DNA from: Streptomyces sp. R28
Lineage (GTDB): Bacteria > Actinomycetota > Actinomycetes > Streptomycetales > Streptomycetaceae
DNA: 64,000 nucleotides
Direction of reading: 5' to 3'
NCBI RefSeq assembly: GCF_041052385.1
Contig: NZ_CP163439.1
Location: 4,019,001 to 4,083,000 of the forward strand
The notes under the pieces: model-generated
The model's input: the letters and a program-made list of their open reading frames with translations, nothing else
What the model was told of the DNA's origin: nothing
The model's database searches: none
Part shown: positions 42,862 through 52,700 of the stretch, in pieces
How the letters are laid out: every line of letters begins with the position of its first letter
Position numbering within the stretch: the first letter of the stretch is position 1
Position numbers and translations under genes: made by a program

Positions 42862-43656
42862 TTACCGGGGCCGCATGGAGACCAGCTTGCCCCACACCAC
42901 CAGCCGGTACCTGGACGTGTACTCCGGCGTGCAGGTGGTGAGGGTGAGGTAGTAGCCGGGCTCGTCGTAGCCGTAGGCGGGCCTGACGGTGGAGCGCGGG
43001 ATCGGCCGGATCACGCTCCCGTCATGGGCGGCGGTCCGCGGCAGCGTCTTGTCGACGGCGTACGTGTACGTCGCGCTCCGCGTCTCGACCCGCACGGTGT
43101 CCTTGGGTGCGAGCCGGTTGATGTACCGGAAGGGCTCACCGTGGGTGTTGCGGTGCCCGGCGAGGGCGAAGTTGCCGGCCTGGCCCGGCTGTTGGGTGCC
43201 GGGGTAGTGGCCGACGTAGCCCTTGTTGAGGACGCCGCTCTTGCTGACGCCCTCGGCGACGGGGACGCGGAGGTGGAGGCGGGGGATGGTGAGGATGGCG
43301 TAGGCCTGGGACCAGTCGGGCTCCGGGGCGGGGGTGACGGCGAACCGGCGCCGGTCGCCGGCGGGCTGCTCGGGCAAGGTGGTGCCGGTGGACGCGGGCG
43401 CGGGCGGAGTCGTAGCCGCCGGTGCAACCGCTGCACGGGAGTCGCCGCCTCCCCCGTCCCAGGCCCGCTCCAGCGCCCTGACCTCCCGGTCGGCGCCCGC
43501 CCTGGCCTCCCGGTTGGTCCACCACACCTGGTGGACGACCAGCAGCAGGAGCACCACCCCGACGGTGACGAGAACCTCCCCGCCGCCCCACAGCACGCGC
43601 CGCCGCAGGGCACGCCGCCGAAGACCGCTGTGCTGCACGACGCGAACCCGCACCAT
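42862..43656 (-). CDS. Class E sortase
   Basis: A 264-residue transpeptidase: basic N-terminus, membrane span (about residues 25-42), linker rich in Thr/Pro, then a sortase domain AILTIPRLHLRVPVAEG with catalytic His in LAGHRNTHG, Cys242 in LTLTTCTPEYTSRYR and the Arg six residues later. The TLTTC motif marks class E, which joins LAxTG proteins to peptidoglycan in Streptomyces. ATG 43656 has GGAGGAGG seven bases upstream, so the repetitive in-frame extension reaching 43908 is not used. The candidate substrate at 36525-37412 carries LARTG. Confidence 0.92.
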   Translation of the reverse strand: MVRVRVVQHSGLRRRALRRRVLWGGGEVLVTVGVVLLLLVVHQVWWTNREARAGADREVRALERAWDGGGGDSRAAVAPAATTPPAPASTGTTLPEQPAGDRRRFAVTPAPEPDWSQAYAILTIPRLHLRVPVAEGVSKSGVLNKGYVGHYPGTQQPGQAGNFALAGHRNTHGEPFRYINRLAPKDTVRVETRSATYTYAVDKTLPRTAAHDGSVIRPIPRSTVRPAYGYDEPGYYLTLTTCTPEYTSRYRLVVWGKLVSMRPR

Positions 43657-43745
43657 CCGAGAGCCTCCTCCACCGGGGCCGCCCCGCCCGCACGGCAAAG
43701 GGGCGGGGCGCACGATAAGGGGCGGGGCGCGAGGTCTCCAGAGCC

Positions 43746-43880
43746 GTACGCACACCGGTCCCGATGGCCGTCCGTACGCGGGTCCCGATGCCCCTGCGCA
43801 CACGGGTCCCGAGGCCCCTGCGCGCACCGGTTCCGATGCCCCTGCCGACCTCGCTCCAGATGCCCCTGCGCACCCCGGCG
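43746..43880. repeat. Degenerate 24-bp tandem repeat array
   Basis: Five units of exactly 24 bases (43746, 43770, 43794, 43818, 43842) and a partial sixth (43866), sharing the core GGTCCCGATGCCCCTGCGCA with substitutions but no length change. It lies in the 383-base divergent space between the class E sortase and GH30 genes, which otherwise holds no gene that I can see. An exact multiple of three leaves long frames open on both strands, but none has a ribosome site. Confidence 0.9.
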
Positions 43881-44039
43881 TGTCCGGCCCCCCGAACACT
43901 TCCTCCACAGGTTTGAGAAAGGGCTGTCGGAACTCTCGACAACCTCATACGCCACACCCGATGCTTCCTGTCGGCATCAGCGGGACAGGCCACGACGCCG
44001 GTTCGACGACGACCGGCCGTTGAACGAAGCGGAGAAGTC

Positions 44040-45512
44040 ATGATCCGACGCAGAACTCTGCTGGCGGCGACAGGCGGCGCATTCCTCGGCAGCGCCCTGG
44101 CGACCGGCACCGCACACGCGGACGCCACGATCGCCGTCAACCCCGGCACGTCGTACGGCACCTGGGAGGGCTGGGGCACGTCCCTGGCCTGGTGGGCCAA
44201 CGTGTTCGGCAGCCGGAACGACTTCGCCGACCTCTTCTTCACCACCAACTCGGTGACCTACAACGGCACGACACTGCCCGGCCTCGGCCTCAACATCGCC
44301 CGCTACAACCTCGGCGCGTGCAGCTGGAACACCGTCAGCGGCGAGTCGATGGTCAAGTCGGCGAACATCCCCGGCTTCAAGCAGATCGAGGGCTTCTGGC
44401 AGGACTGGAACAACGAGGACCCCGCCTCCTCGGCCTGGGACTGGACGGCGGACGCCAACCAGCGCGCGATGCTGCAGAAGGCGACGCAGCGAGGCGCGAC
44501 GACCGAGCTGTTCGCGAACTCCCCCATGTGGTGGATGTGCAAGAACCACAACCCGTCGGGTGCCGCGGACGGCGGCAACAACCTCCAGACCTGGAACTAC
44601 CGCCAGCACGCCTCCCACCTGGCGGCGACCGCGCTGTACGCCAAGAACAACTGGGGCGTGAACTTCGCGACGGTCGACCCGTTCAACGAGCCGGCCTCCA
44701 CGTGGTGGACCGCCACCGGCACCCAGGAGGGCTGCCACATGGACCCGGCGGTCCAGGCGGCCGTACTCCCGTACATGCGCAGCGAGTTGGACAAGCGAGG
44801 CCTGACGGGCACCCGCATCTCGGCCTCCGACGAGACGAACTACGACACGGCCCGCTCGACCTGGGCCGCCTTCGGCTCCTCGACCAAGGCCCTGGTCAAC
44901 CAGGTCAACGTGCACGGCTACCAGGGCTCGGGCGGCCGCAGGGACCTGCTCTACACGGACGTGGTCACCACATCCGGCAAGAAACTCTGGAACTCGGAAA
45001 CGGGCGACAGCGACGGCACCGGCCTGACCATGGCGTCCAACCTCTGCTCCGACTTCCGCTGGCTGCACCCGACGGCGTGGGTCTACTGGCAGGTCATGGA
45101 CCCGTCGACGGGCTGGGCGATGATCGCGTACGACGCGAACACCTTGCAGCCGACGACGATCCAGACGAAGTACTACGTGATGGCCCAGTTCAGCCGCCAC
45201 ATCCGCCCGGGGATGCGGATCCTCGACACGGGCGTGAGCTACGCGGCGGCGGCCTACGACGCGTCGGCGCGCCGCCTCGTGATAGTCGCGGTGAACACGT
45301 CGACGTCGGCGCAGACCCTCACCTTCGACCTGTCCCGCTTCACCACGGTCTCCGGCGGCTCGGGCGGCGTGGTCCCGCGCTGGAACACGGTGACGACGGG
45401 CGGGGACCAGTACCGGGCGTACTCGAACACGACCCTGAGCGGGAAGTCGGTGGCGGTGCCGTTCGCGGCGAAGTCGGTGCAGACGTTGCAGATTGACGGG
45501 GTGGTGATCTGA
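44040..45512 (+). CDS. GH30 endo-beta-1,6-galactanase-like secreted enzyme
   Basis: A 490-residue exported glycoside hydrolase. Tat-like signal (MIRRRTLLAATGGAFLGSAL, cleaved near AHADA), a GH30 barrel opening WEGWGTSLAWWA, acid/base Glu217 in VDPFNEPAS and nucleophile Glu320 in KLWNSETGD, then a beta domain. The sequence resembles Streptomyces beta-1,6-galactanases (GH30 subfamily 5) that attack arabinogalactan side chains. ATG 44040 follows GGAGAAG. Plant polysaccharide use is the likely role. Confidence 0.88.
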   Translation: MIRRRTLLAATGGAFLGSALATGTAHADATIAVNPGTSYGTWEGWGTSLAWWANVFGSRNDFADLFFTTNSVTYNGTTLPGLGLNIARYNLGACSWNTVSGESMVKSANIPGFKQIEGFWQDWNNEDPASSAWDWTADANQRAMLQKATQRGATTELFANSPMWWMCKNHNPSGAADGGNNLQTWNYRQHASHLAATALYAKNNWGVNFATVDPFNEPASTWWTATGTQEGCHMDPAVQAAVLPYMRSELDKRGLTGTRISASDETNYDTARSTWAAFGSSTKALVNQVNVHGYQGSGGRRDLLYTDVVTTSGKKLWNSETGDSDGTGLTMASNLCSDFRWLHPTAWVYWQVMDPSTGWAMIAYDANTLQPTTIQTKYYVMAQFSRHIRPGMRILDTGVSYAAAAYDASARRLVIVAVNTSTSAQTLTFDLSRFTTVSGGSGGVVPRWNTVTTGGDQYRAYSNTTLSGKSVAVPFAAKSVQTLQIDGVVI

Positions 45513-45595
45513 CCAGCGGCAAAGCGGACGAGGAAGATGAGCGCGGGCGCCGGCACGGCCTGCTGGCGCCCGCCCTGGCGAACCTGGCCCTGGGC

Positions 45596-45895
45596 GTGCC
45601 CGCGACCATCCCGCTCTACCTGGCGTACCGGCTGTGGACCGAGTACGCGCCATTGAGCTGCGACGCCTTCGCGACCAGGCCGGACATGTCGAACTGCGAC
45701 CACCACACGCTCGATCACGCGCCCGTGATGATGTTCCTGCTGACAGTGACCGGGGCCCTGCTGCTGATCCTGCTCCTGGCGGTGGACGTCCTGGGCCCAC
45801 GCCGCCGCGGCGACGCCCGCCCGGGCAGGTGGCTGACCATGACGACGCTGATCCCGGTCCCGTTCCTGGTGCTGCTGTGCCTGGCCAAGGCGTGA
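45596..45895 (+). CDS. Small membrane protein
   Basis: A 99-residue protein with membrane segments at about residues 45-63 and 80-95 and two cysteines in an outer loop (LSCDAF and SNCDHH). No family recognised. The frame is open back to CTG 45509, and the extra residues (SGKADEEDERGRRHGLLAPAL, then ANLALGV) look like a natural charged start leading into a first span, so translation may begin at a non-standard codon overlapping the galactanase stop. It follows the galactanase on the same strand and is probably co-transcribed. Confidence 0.6.
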   Translation: MPATIPLYLAYRLWTEYAPLSCDAFATRPDMSNCDHHTLDHAPVMMFLLTVTGALLLILLLAVDVLGPRRRGDARPGRWLTMTTLIPVPFLVLLCLAKA

Positions 45896-46033
45896 ACGCA
45901 TGCAAGCGTGGAGGCATGAAGGCGTGAAGGCCACCACGGCACACACCGCCGCCCGCCTCGACCAGGCAATATCTACCCCGTCTTCTCCCCTCCGTCCTCT
46001 CCTCCGTCAGCCATGGGCAGTACGGTGTCCCCC

Positions 46034-47047
46034 ATGCGCCCCGACACGCCTGCCGAAAACGTCGACCACACCGCCGAAGCGGCACGCCTGGAGCGAACCG
46101 CCGGCCTCTACCCCGAGGACGCCGAGGCCCTGCTCCTCCAGGCCGCGGCCCACCTGGAACTGTCCGGTGACCGCCCCGCCGCGACCGCGCTCTACGACAG
46201 CCTGCTCTCCTCATCCGTCGCCTTGGAGAACCCGTACCTGGTACGAGCCCTCAAGGCCTCGAACCTCTGGGAGTACGGCCACGAGGCGGAGGCGAGGGCG
46301 ATCATCGAAGGCGTCCGAGCGGCCTCCCCTCGCGACCCGGCGCCGTGGGTGATCGTCGCGGAGGCCCTGGAGTCGCACGACGAACTGGAGCAGGCGCAGG
46401 AGACGTTCACGGAAGGCGCCCGCCTCCTCCTGACGGACGTCCCGGAGCCCCCGTACTCCGCGCGTCCGCTGATGTTCGGCCGCCATCGCGTACGCCGCAT
46501 GCTGGGCCTGGCCCACGACGAGTGGGACACCCTGGCGGACACCCTCCACTCGATGCCGATCTCCCTGGACGAACTCCACGACCCGAAGCGCGTCTGGTCC
46601 CTCGGCTCGGAGAACCCGGCGGAGCTGGAGGCGGAGATCTCGCGACTGCGGGCGGAACTGGGCGCGTATCGGGAGGCGCTGTCCCGGCCGTTCCCGGTGG
46701 CGGTCCTGCACTGGACAGCGGGTGAGCTGACGGAACTGGTAGCCGCGTATCCGTCGCTGGCGGCGGAGTACCCCTCGCTTGAGGAGCACCTGGCGACGAT
46801 AGAGGCGTCCTTGAGGGAGCTGTCGGCTTCGGGCACGCCCAACCTTGGGATCGTGACGGGGACGGTGCCGTCGTACGAGGCCTTTGCCGCGTCGGAAGGG
46901 GCATCGCCTCAGGACGTGACGTTGCTGCCGCAGTATGCGACGACGCTGGCGGCGCGGGGGCGGGCTGCGGCTTGGCCGCCGCAGCGGGGGGCTGGGTGTT
47001 GGTGTGGGTCGGGGCGGGTTTATGGGGAGTGCCACGGGGTGGAGTAG
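46034..47047 (+). CDS. SEC-C motif and TPR-like protein
   Basis: A 337-residue soluble protein. The N-terminal half has TPR-like helical repeats (LYPEDAEALLLQAAAHLELSG, then AWVIVAEALESHDELEQA). The C-terminus ends in CWCGSGRVYGECHG, a SEC-C zinc-binding motif with His in place of the last Cys. SEC-C modules occur in SecA and in many uncharacterised proteins. ATG 46034 is used; ATG 46013 is seven codons upstream, and neither has a good ribosome site. A 15-bp tandem repeat covers the stop codon. Confidence 0.8.
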   Translation: MRPDTPAENVDHTAEAARLERTAGLYPEDAEALLLQAAAHLELSGDRPAATALYDSLLSSSVALENPYLVRALKASNLWEYGHEAEARAIIEGVRAASPRDPAPWVIVAEALESHDELEQAQETFTEGARLLLTDVPEPPYSARPLMFGRHRVRRMLGLAHDEWDTLADTLHSMPISLDELHDPKRVWSLGSENPAELEAEISRLRAELGAYREALSRPFPVAVLHWTAGELTELVAAYPSLAAEYPSLEEHLATIEASLRELSASGTPNLGIVTGTVPSYEAFAASEGASPQDVTLLPQYATTLAARGRAAAWPPQRGAGCWCGSGRVYGECHGVE

Positions 47048-47095
47048 GGCGGGGTGGAGTAGGGCGGGGTGGAGTAGGGCGGGGTGGAGGGCGTA
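47036..47095. repeat. 15-bp tandem repeat over a stop codon
   Basis: GGGGTGGAGTAGGGC is repeated exactly three times (47036-47080) with a fourth, altered unit following. The SEC-C gene's stop TAG (47045-47047) is in the first unit and recurs in frame in each unit, so gain or loss of units leaves the protein end unchanged. Confidence 0.92.
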
Positions 47096-47156
47096 GGACG
47101 GAGCATCCCGCCACCCTCCCCACTTACGACACGTCCGGCACACCAGACATAAGGGG

Positions 47157-48017
47157 CTAACCCTGCCTCATCGCGTCCGAGATGGACTTCACGCCGCCGT
47201 GCGCGGTGAGGCCTCCGCCCACGGGAATCTCCGCTCCCGTGATGAAGGAGGACGCGTCGGAGAGGAGAAAGACGACCAGCGGCGCGATGTCGTCGACGGT
47301 GCCGCTACGGCCCAGCGGGGTCTCACGGATGGTCGTCTCCCGGAAGGCCGGGGTGGCGGCGGCGGTCATCTCGGTCTCGATGTATCCGGGGTGAACGGTG
47401 TTGACGCGAATACCCCGCGGCCCCAGCTCCATCGCCGCGATCTTGGACACCCCGCGCAGGGCCCACTTGCTGGCGGTGTACGCCACGGGGTAGTAGCCGG
47501 TGAGCGCGACGGACGACCCGACATTGACGATGGCCGACCCGGGCGGCATCAGCGGGGAGAGGTACTGGATACCGAGCAGCAGCCCGGTCGCGTTCACCGC
47601 GTGGACGTGAGCGAAGTCCTCGGGGCGGACCTCGCCGAGGCGGTCGCGCTGGATGACGGCGGCGTTGTTGACCAGGCCGTGGACATGGCCGTACGTCTCA
47701 CGCAGGTCGGCGGCGAGAGCGGCCCAGTCGGTTTCGCTGGCGACATCCAGGCGACGGCAGTTGCTGCCGTCCGACTGTATGTCGGTGGCGATGACTTTGG
47801 CCCCGGCCTGTTCCAACGCCTTGGCTTCGGCGGCACCTTGGCCTCGGGCTGCGCCGGTTACGACTATGACCTTGCCGGTCAGGGGCTGGGTCGGCTGGTC
47901 GTCGCCTTCGAAGATCTGCGTCAGGTCGGGCTTGTGGCCTCCCAACAATGCGATGCCACGCGACGCCCGACGTCTGTTGCCGGCACGCCCCTGACCGTGC
48001 TGGATCCAACGATGCAC
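47157..48017 (-). CDS. Short-chain dehydrogenase/reductase
   Basis: A 286-residue SDR. Cofactor motif VTGAARGQG, NNAA, the catalytic Ser (GSSVALTG) and Tyr-x3-Lys in YTASKWAL are intact; the C-terminal part is typical (GRSGTVDDIAPLVVFLLSD, FITGAEIPVGGG). The oxidised substrate is unknown. The first 45 residues before PLTGKVIVV are atypical for the family, and this part of the sequence lies close to the IS insertion. GTG 48017 has GAGG five bases upstream and is taken as the start; the native 5' end may have been altered. Confidence 0.8.
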   Translation of the reverse strand: MHRWIQHGQGRAGNRRRASRGIALLGGHKPDLTQIFEGDDQPTQPLTGKVIVVTGAARGQGAAEAKALEQAGAKVIATDIQSDGSNCRRLDVASETDWAALAADLRETYGHVHGLVNNAAVIQRDRLGEVRPEDFAHVHAVNATGLLLGIQYLSPLMPPGSAIVNVGSSVALTGYYPVAYTASKWALRGVSKIAAMELGPRGIRVNTVHPGYIETEMTAAATPAFRETTIRETPLGRSGTVDDIAPLVVFLLSDASSFITGAEIPVGGGLTAHGGVKSISDAMRQG

Positions 48018-48125
48018 CGGTCCTCAAGGGGCTGCTCCACATCCTCCTTGGTGGTGGTTGGGCCAGTCATCGACGATAGAGGATTCGGCCAGTCTCGGGG
48101 ATGAGGACGTCAAGCAAACAGGACC

Positions 48126-48160
48126 GGTACTGCAGAGCAATGCTCATGACCTGTGGATCG
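48126..48160. repeat. IS left end: target duplication and inverted repeat
   Basis: Target-site copy GGTACTGCA (48126-48134) followed by the 26-base left inverted repeat (48135-48160), which begins GAGCAATGCTCA and ends CCTGTGGATCG. It matches the right end at 20 of 26 positions. Confidence 0.88.
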
Positions 48161-49545
48161 GCCTCGGGTTGGACGCGAAGGGCGTACCTTCCCGAGTGAT
48201 CGACTTCTGGTCATCGAGCAGGCCGACGTTGCACCGTCGGTCGGGAAGGCACGCCCGTGCTGAGCGTAGTGAATGCAGATGGAACGACCGGGACCGGCTC
48301 CCTGATCGACGACATCGTCCGCGAGGGCGCGCGGCGGATGCTGGCCGCCGCTCTGGAGGCTGAAGTCAACTCCTACATAGCCGATTTGGCCGACCAGCGA
48401 GACGAGAACGGGCGCCGTCTGGTGGTCCGCAACGGCTATCACCAGCCCCGCTCCGTGACCACCGTGGCCGGGACGGTCGAGGTGAAGGCCCCTCGCATCA
48501 ACGACAAGCGCATCGACGAGGCAACCGGCGAGCGCAAGCGGTTCTCCTCGGCGATCCTGCCGCCGTGGTGCCGCAAGTCCCCGAAGATCAGCGAGGTGCT
48601 GCCGCTCCTCTACCTCCACGGGCTGTCCAGCGGGGATTTCGTGCCCGCGCTCGAGCAGTTCCTCGGCTCCTCGGCCGGCCTGTCACCGGCCACCGTCACC
48701 CGGCTGACCACCCAGTGGCAGGCCGACCACAAGACGTTCAGCGAGCGCGACCTGTCCGCCACGGACTACGTCTACGTCTGGGCCGACGGCATTCACCTGC
48801 GGATACGCCTGGAGGACGCGAAGGCCGCGGTCCTGGTCGTCATGGGCGTGCGCGCGGACGGCACCAAGGAGCTGATCGCGATGGCCGACGGCTACCGCGA
48901 GTCCTCGGAATCCTGGGCGAGCCTGATGCGGGACTGCCAGCGGCGCGGCATGCGCGCTCCCGTCCTCGCCGTCGGCGACGGCGCCCTCGGCTTCTGGAAC
49001 GCGTTGAACGAGGTCTTCCCCGAAACCCGGCACCAAAGATGCTGGGTTCACAAAACGGCCAACTGCCTCGACAGCCTCCCGAAGTCGGCCCAGCCCGCGG
49101 CGAAGAAGGCCATACAGGACATCTACAACGCCGAGGATAAGGAGCACGCGGCCGCCGCGGTCAAGGCGTTCGCCAAGCAGTACGGGGCAAAGTTCCCCAA
49201 GGCCGTCAAGAAGATCGTCGAGGACGAGGACGAGCTGCTGGCGTTCTACGACTTCCCCGCCGGGCACTGGATCCACCTGCGGACAACCAACCCGATCGAG
49301 TCGACCTTCTCGACCGTCCGTCTGCGGACCAAGGTCACCAAGGGGGCCGGCTCCCGGGCCGCCGCCCTGGCGATGGTTTTCAAGCTCGTCGAGTCCGCCC
49401 AGGCCCGCTGGCGAGCCGTGAACGCACCCCACCTCGTCGCCCTCGTCCGAGCAGGGGCCCGCTTCGAACGAGGCGAACTCGTCGAACGCCCCGAAGCTCA
49501 CGCAGCCTGAACTACCTCACGATCCACAGGATTTGACTATTCCTC
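48135..49545 (+). mobile_element. IS256-family insertion sequence (1411 bp), intact
   Basis: One transposase gene is flanked by 26-base imperfect inverted repeats (48135-48160 and 49520-49545) and by a perfect 9-base target duplication GGTACTGCA (48126-48134 and 49546-49554). IS256 elements make 8-9 base duplications, so the boundaries fit the family. The transposase frame is uninterrupted and the target copies are identical, which argues for a recent and possibly active element. It entered the spacer between the SDR gene and the helicase gene. Confidence 0.93.
48257..49510 (+). CDS. IS256-family transposase
   Basis: A 417-residue mutator-type transposase. Catalytic residues are Asp in YVYVWADGIHLR, Asp in VLAVGDGALGFW and Glu in TTNPIESTFSTVR, giving the DDE triad; the QRCWVHKTANCLD motif between the second Asp and the Glu is a family hallmark. 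The N-terminal SLIDDIVREGARRML and RNGYHQPRSVTT are also typical. It moves the element by a copy-out, paste-in route through a circle in known members. GTG 48257 has GGAAGG eight bases upstream. The length is normal for the family. Confidence 0.95.
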   Translation: MLSVVNADGTTGTGSLIDDIVREGARRMLAAALEAEVNSYIADLADQRDENGRRLVVRNGYHQPRSVTTVAGTVEVKAPRINDKRIDEATGERKRFSSAILPPWCRKSPKISEVLPLLYLHGLSSGDFVPALEQFLGSSAGLSPATVTRLTTQWQADHKTFSERDLSATDYVYVWADGIHLRIRLEDAKAAVLVVMGVRADGTKELIAMADGYRESSESWASLMRDCQRRGMRAPVLAVGDGALGFWNALNEVFPETRHQRCWVHKTANCLDSLPKSAQPAAKKAIQDIYNAEDKEHAAAAVKAFAKQYGAKFPKAVKKIVEDEDELLAFYDFPAGHWIHLRTTNPIESTFSTVRLRTKVTKGAGSRAAALAMVFKLVESAQARWRAVNAPHLVALVRAGARFERGELVERPEAHAA

Positions 49546-49554
49546 GGTACTGCA
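49520..49554. repeat. IS right end: inverted repeat and target duplication
   Basis: Right inverted repeat (49520-49545; it reads GAGGAATAGTCA then CCTGTGGATCG on the minus strand), followed by the second target copy GGTACTGCA (49546-49554). Confidence 0.88.
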
Positions 49555-49712
49555 TCCTTTGCGGCTGAGTGCGGGTCAGGCCAGCATGTCGGGGCAGCAC
49601 AGCCAGGGCGTCCGCGTCAGCCACCGTTACCCAGAACGGCCATGTGTTGTCGGTGCTCGCTGATAGAACATGTGCATCGCCCAGCTACACGTTCAACGGG
49701 GGGAACAGACCG

Positions 49713-52700
49713 ATGTCTCAGAGCCGCCACGACGCGTCTGCCACTCACGCTGGGCTGTACGAGCAGCTCATCACCCTCCGCTTTGAGCAGCAGTTGAAGG
49801 AGCTCGCCAGTCTGGGATGGCACCCCGTGAGCGACTCGGTGGGCACGGAATCTGTACCTCATGTCCTGGCTCGCCATGTTTCGGGGACAGTGCGACGCGT
49901 CCTGCAGAATCTCCCGGCCGAAGAGCGGGTGTACGCGGCAAACCACATCTTGGAATCCATCAGCACGCTATCGGGAGCACAAGAGTGGGTGGATCTAGTC
50001 GCCGACGGGCCTCGTCAACTCCTGGCATTGGCGAAGCAGGAAGCCCCTGGTGTCTTCGCCGTACGCCCGGGTATCCCGCTCTCCGATACAGCCCTCATCA
50101 CCAACTCGCCGGAAGACCCTAGCCTCGGCTTCGAGTTGCGTGCGGAGCTCGCCACCGCTGATCGCGTCGACCTGCTCTGCGCCTTCGTGAAGTGGCACGG
50201 TCTGCGCATCATCGAGCAGTCCCTGCAGGCAGCCCGTGAGCGGAACGTGCCTATACGCGTCATCACGACGACCTACATCGGGGCGACAGAGCGGCGCGCC
50301 CTGGATCGGCTGGTGCAGGAGTTCAACGCCGAAGTCAAGGTCAACTACGAGACCAGGTCGACGCGACTCCACGCCAAGGCATGGTTGTTTCGGCGTAAGA
50401 GCGGTTACGACACCGCGTACGTTGGCAGCTCCAATCTCTCCAAGGCCGCACTACTCGATGGGCTGGAGTGGAACGTCCGGCTGTCGTCCATCGCCACGCC
50501 CGAGGTTTTGCGAAAGTTCGACGCGACCTTCGAGGCCTACTGGAGTGACCCGTCCTTCGAGCTGTACGACCCGGACACCGACGGCGCCCGACTCCAGGAA
50601 GCGTTGGCGATCGCCGGGGGCACCTCGAATACCTCAGCCGCGGATCGCAGAATCACTCTGTCCGGCCTCGAAGTACGCCCCTACGCCCATCAACGCGACA
50701 TGTTGGAGCGCCTCGAAGTCGAGCGCGAGGTGCATGACCGGCACCAAAATCTGCTGGTTGCCGCGACCGGCACGGGCAAGACGGTTATGGCGGCGCTGGA
50801 CTACAAGCAGTTGCGCAAGAAGCACGGCCGTGACCTGCGGCTGCTGTTCGTCGCTCATCGAAAGGAGATCCTCCAGCAGTCCCTGCGGACCTACCAAGAC
50901 GTCTTGGTAGACGCGAACTTCGGCGAATCCCTGCACAGCGGAGAGATCCCGGAGCGCTGGACACATGTCTTCGCCAGCGTGCAGTCGCTGAACACGCGAG
51001 CACTGGATCGACTCGCTGCCGATCACTTCGACGTGATCGTGATCGACGAGTTCCACCACGGGACTTCGCCGACGTACCGGAAGATCCTCGATCACTTCGA
51101 GCCGCTGGAGCTGCTCGGACTGACAGCGACTCCCGAGCGCATGGACGGCAAGAACATCCAGGACGAGTTCTTCGATGGTCGGATCGCTGCCGAGATGCGG
51201 CTGTGGGAGGCCCTGGAGAATGATCTACTCAGCCCCTTCCACTACCTCGGCATCAGCGACAACACCGATCTGAGCGCGGTGAAGTGGCATCGCGGGGCGT
51301 ACGACGCAAGTGCGCTGAGCGAGGTGCTGTCCGCCAACCACGCGCGGGCACTGCTGGTTTTGAAGGCCGTTGAGGAGAAGGTCGCCGATCCAACTGCCAT
51401 GCGCGCGTTGGGCTTCTGCGTTTCTGTCGCGCACGCGCACTTCATGGCGGAGTCCTTCCGCAAGGCCGGCCTCAACGCCGTGGCCCTGTCCGCCGGGACC
51501 CCTGCCGATGAGCGCAAGCAGGCGCTGGCTGACCTCACCTCTGGAGCCCTACAGGTGATCTTCTCGGTCGACCTCTTCAACGAGGGCCTCGACATTCCCG
51601 ACGTAGACACCCTGCTGCTGCTGCGCCCCACCTCCAGCGCAACGGTGTTCTTGCAACAACTCGGCCGCGGCCTCCGGCGCACCGAGAACAAGGCCGTGCT
51701 GACCGTGCTCGACTTCATCGGTCAGCACCGTAAGGAGTTCCGCTTCGAAAACCAGTTCCGCGCCCTGACGAATCTGACCCGCAAGCGGCTCCTGGACAAC
51801 ATCGAGCATGACTTCCCGCAGCTCCCGTCCGGTTGCCAGATCATCCTTGAGGAGAAGGCCAAGAAAACCATCATCGCCAACATCAAGGACCAGATCGGCG
51901 TCAACGTCACTGCCCTGGCGCGCGAGGTGGCGGATTACTCCGAGCTGAAGCTCAGCCGCTACCTCGACGAAAGCGGGCGCGAGCTCAAGGAGCTCTACCG
52001 GGGCAACGGGAACTCATGGACGGGCCTGCTGCGCCGCTCCGGCCTCCTGAAGGACGAGGCCCCAGAAGGCGAGGCCGCGCTACTCAAGCGCATCTCCGCG
52101 TTCCTCCACGTGGACGACCCGCTACGGGTCGCTGCGTACACGCGGATGTTGGAAGACGATGCCCCTGCCTACAGCACCCTTGACGAGCAAGGACAAGCCT
52201 ACGCCCGCATGCTCTTCTTCCAGTTGTGGCCACTCGGCGGCATCGTCCGCAAGGGGTACGCCAACTACGACGCTGGATTTGCGACCCTGCGCAAGCAGCA
52301 CGCCGTCCGCAGTGAGCTGCGGCAGGTGATGGCGTACAACCTCGCCCACACCGAGCACGTACCGATCCCTCTCTTGGGCTTGGGCGGTCAGAGCGGCGTC
52401 CCCCTCACCGTGCATGCCTCGTACAGCCGTGAAGAGATCCTGCCTGCGCTGGGGCAGTCGTACATCGGCGGCTTCATGCCGGCCGATTTCCGCGAGGGCG
52501 TGAAGTGGTGCGACTCGATCAAGACGGACGCGCTCCTCATCACGCTGGAGAAGGACGAGAAGGACTTCTCGCCGCAGACCAGATACCACGACTACGCACA
52601 GAGCGAGACTCTCTTCCACTGGGAGTCCCAGAACCAGACTTCCGAGACCTCCCCCACTGGCCTGCGCTATCAGCATCATGTCGCTGAGGGCAGCCACGTC

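Noticed and set aside
43746..43880. CRISPR-like periodic array
   Set aside because: Units are contiguous and 24 bases long with no unique spacers, and no cas genes are present. The Cas4-like nuclease at 1292-2476 is next to a helicase, not to cas1.
43657..43908. N-terminal repeat extension of the class E sortase
   Set aside because: The frame is open to 43908 but the far start has no ribosome site, whereas ATG 43656 has GGAGGAGG at good distance.
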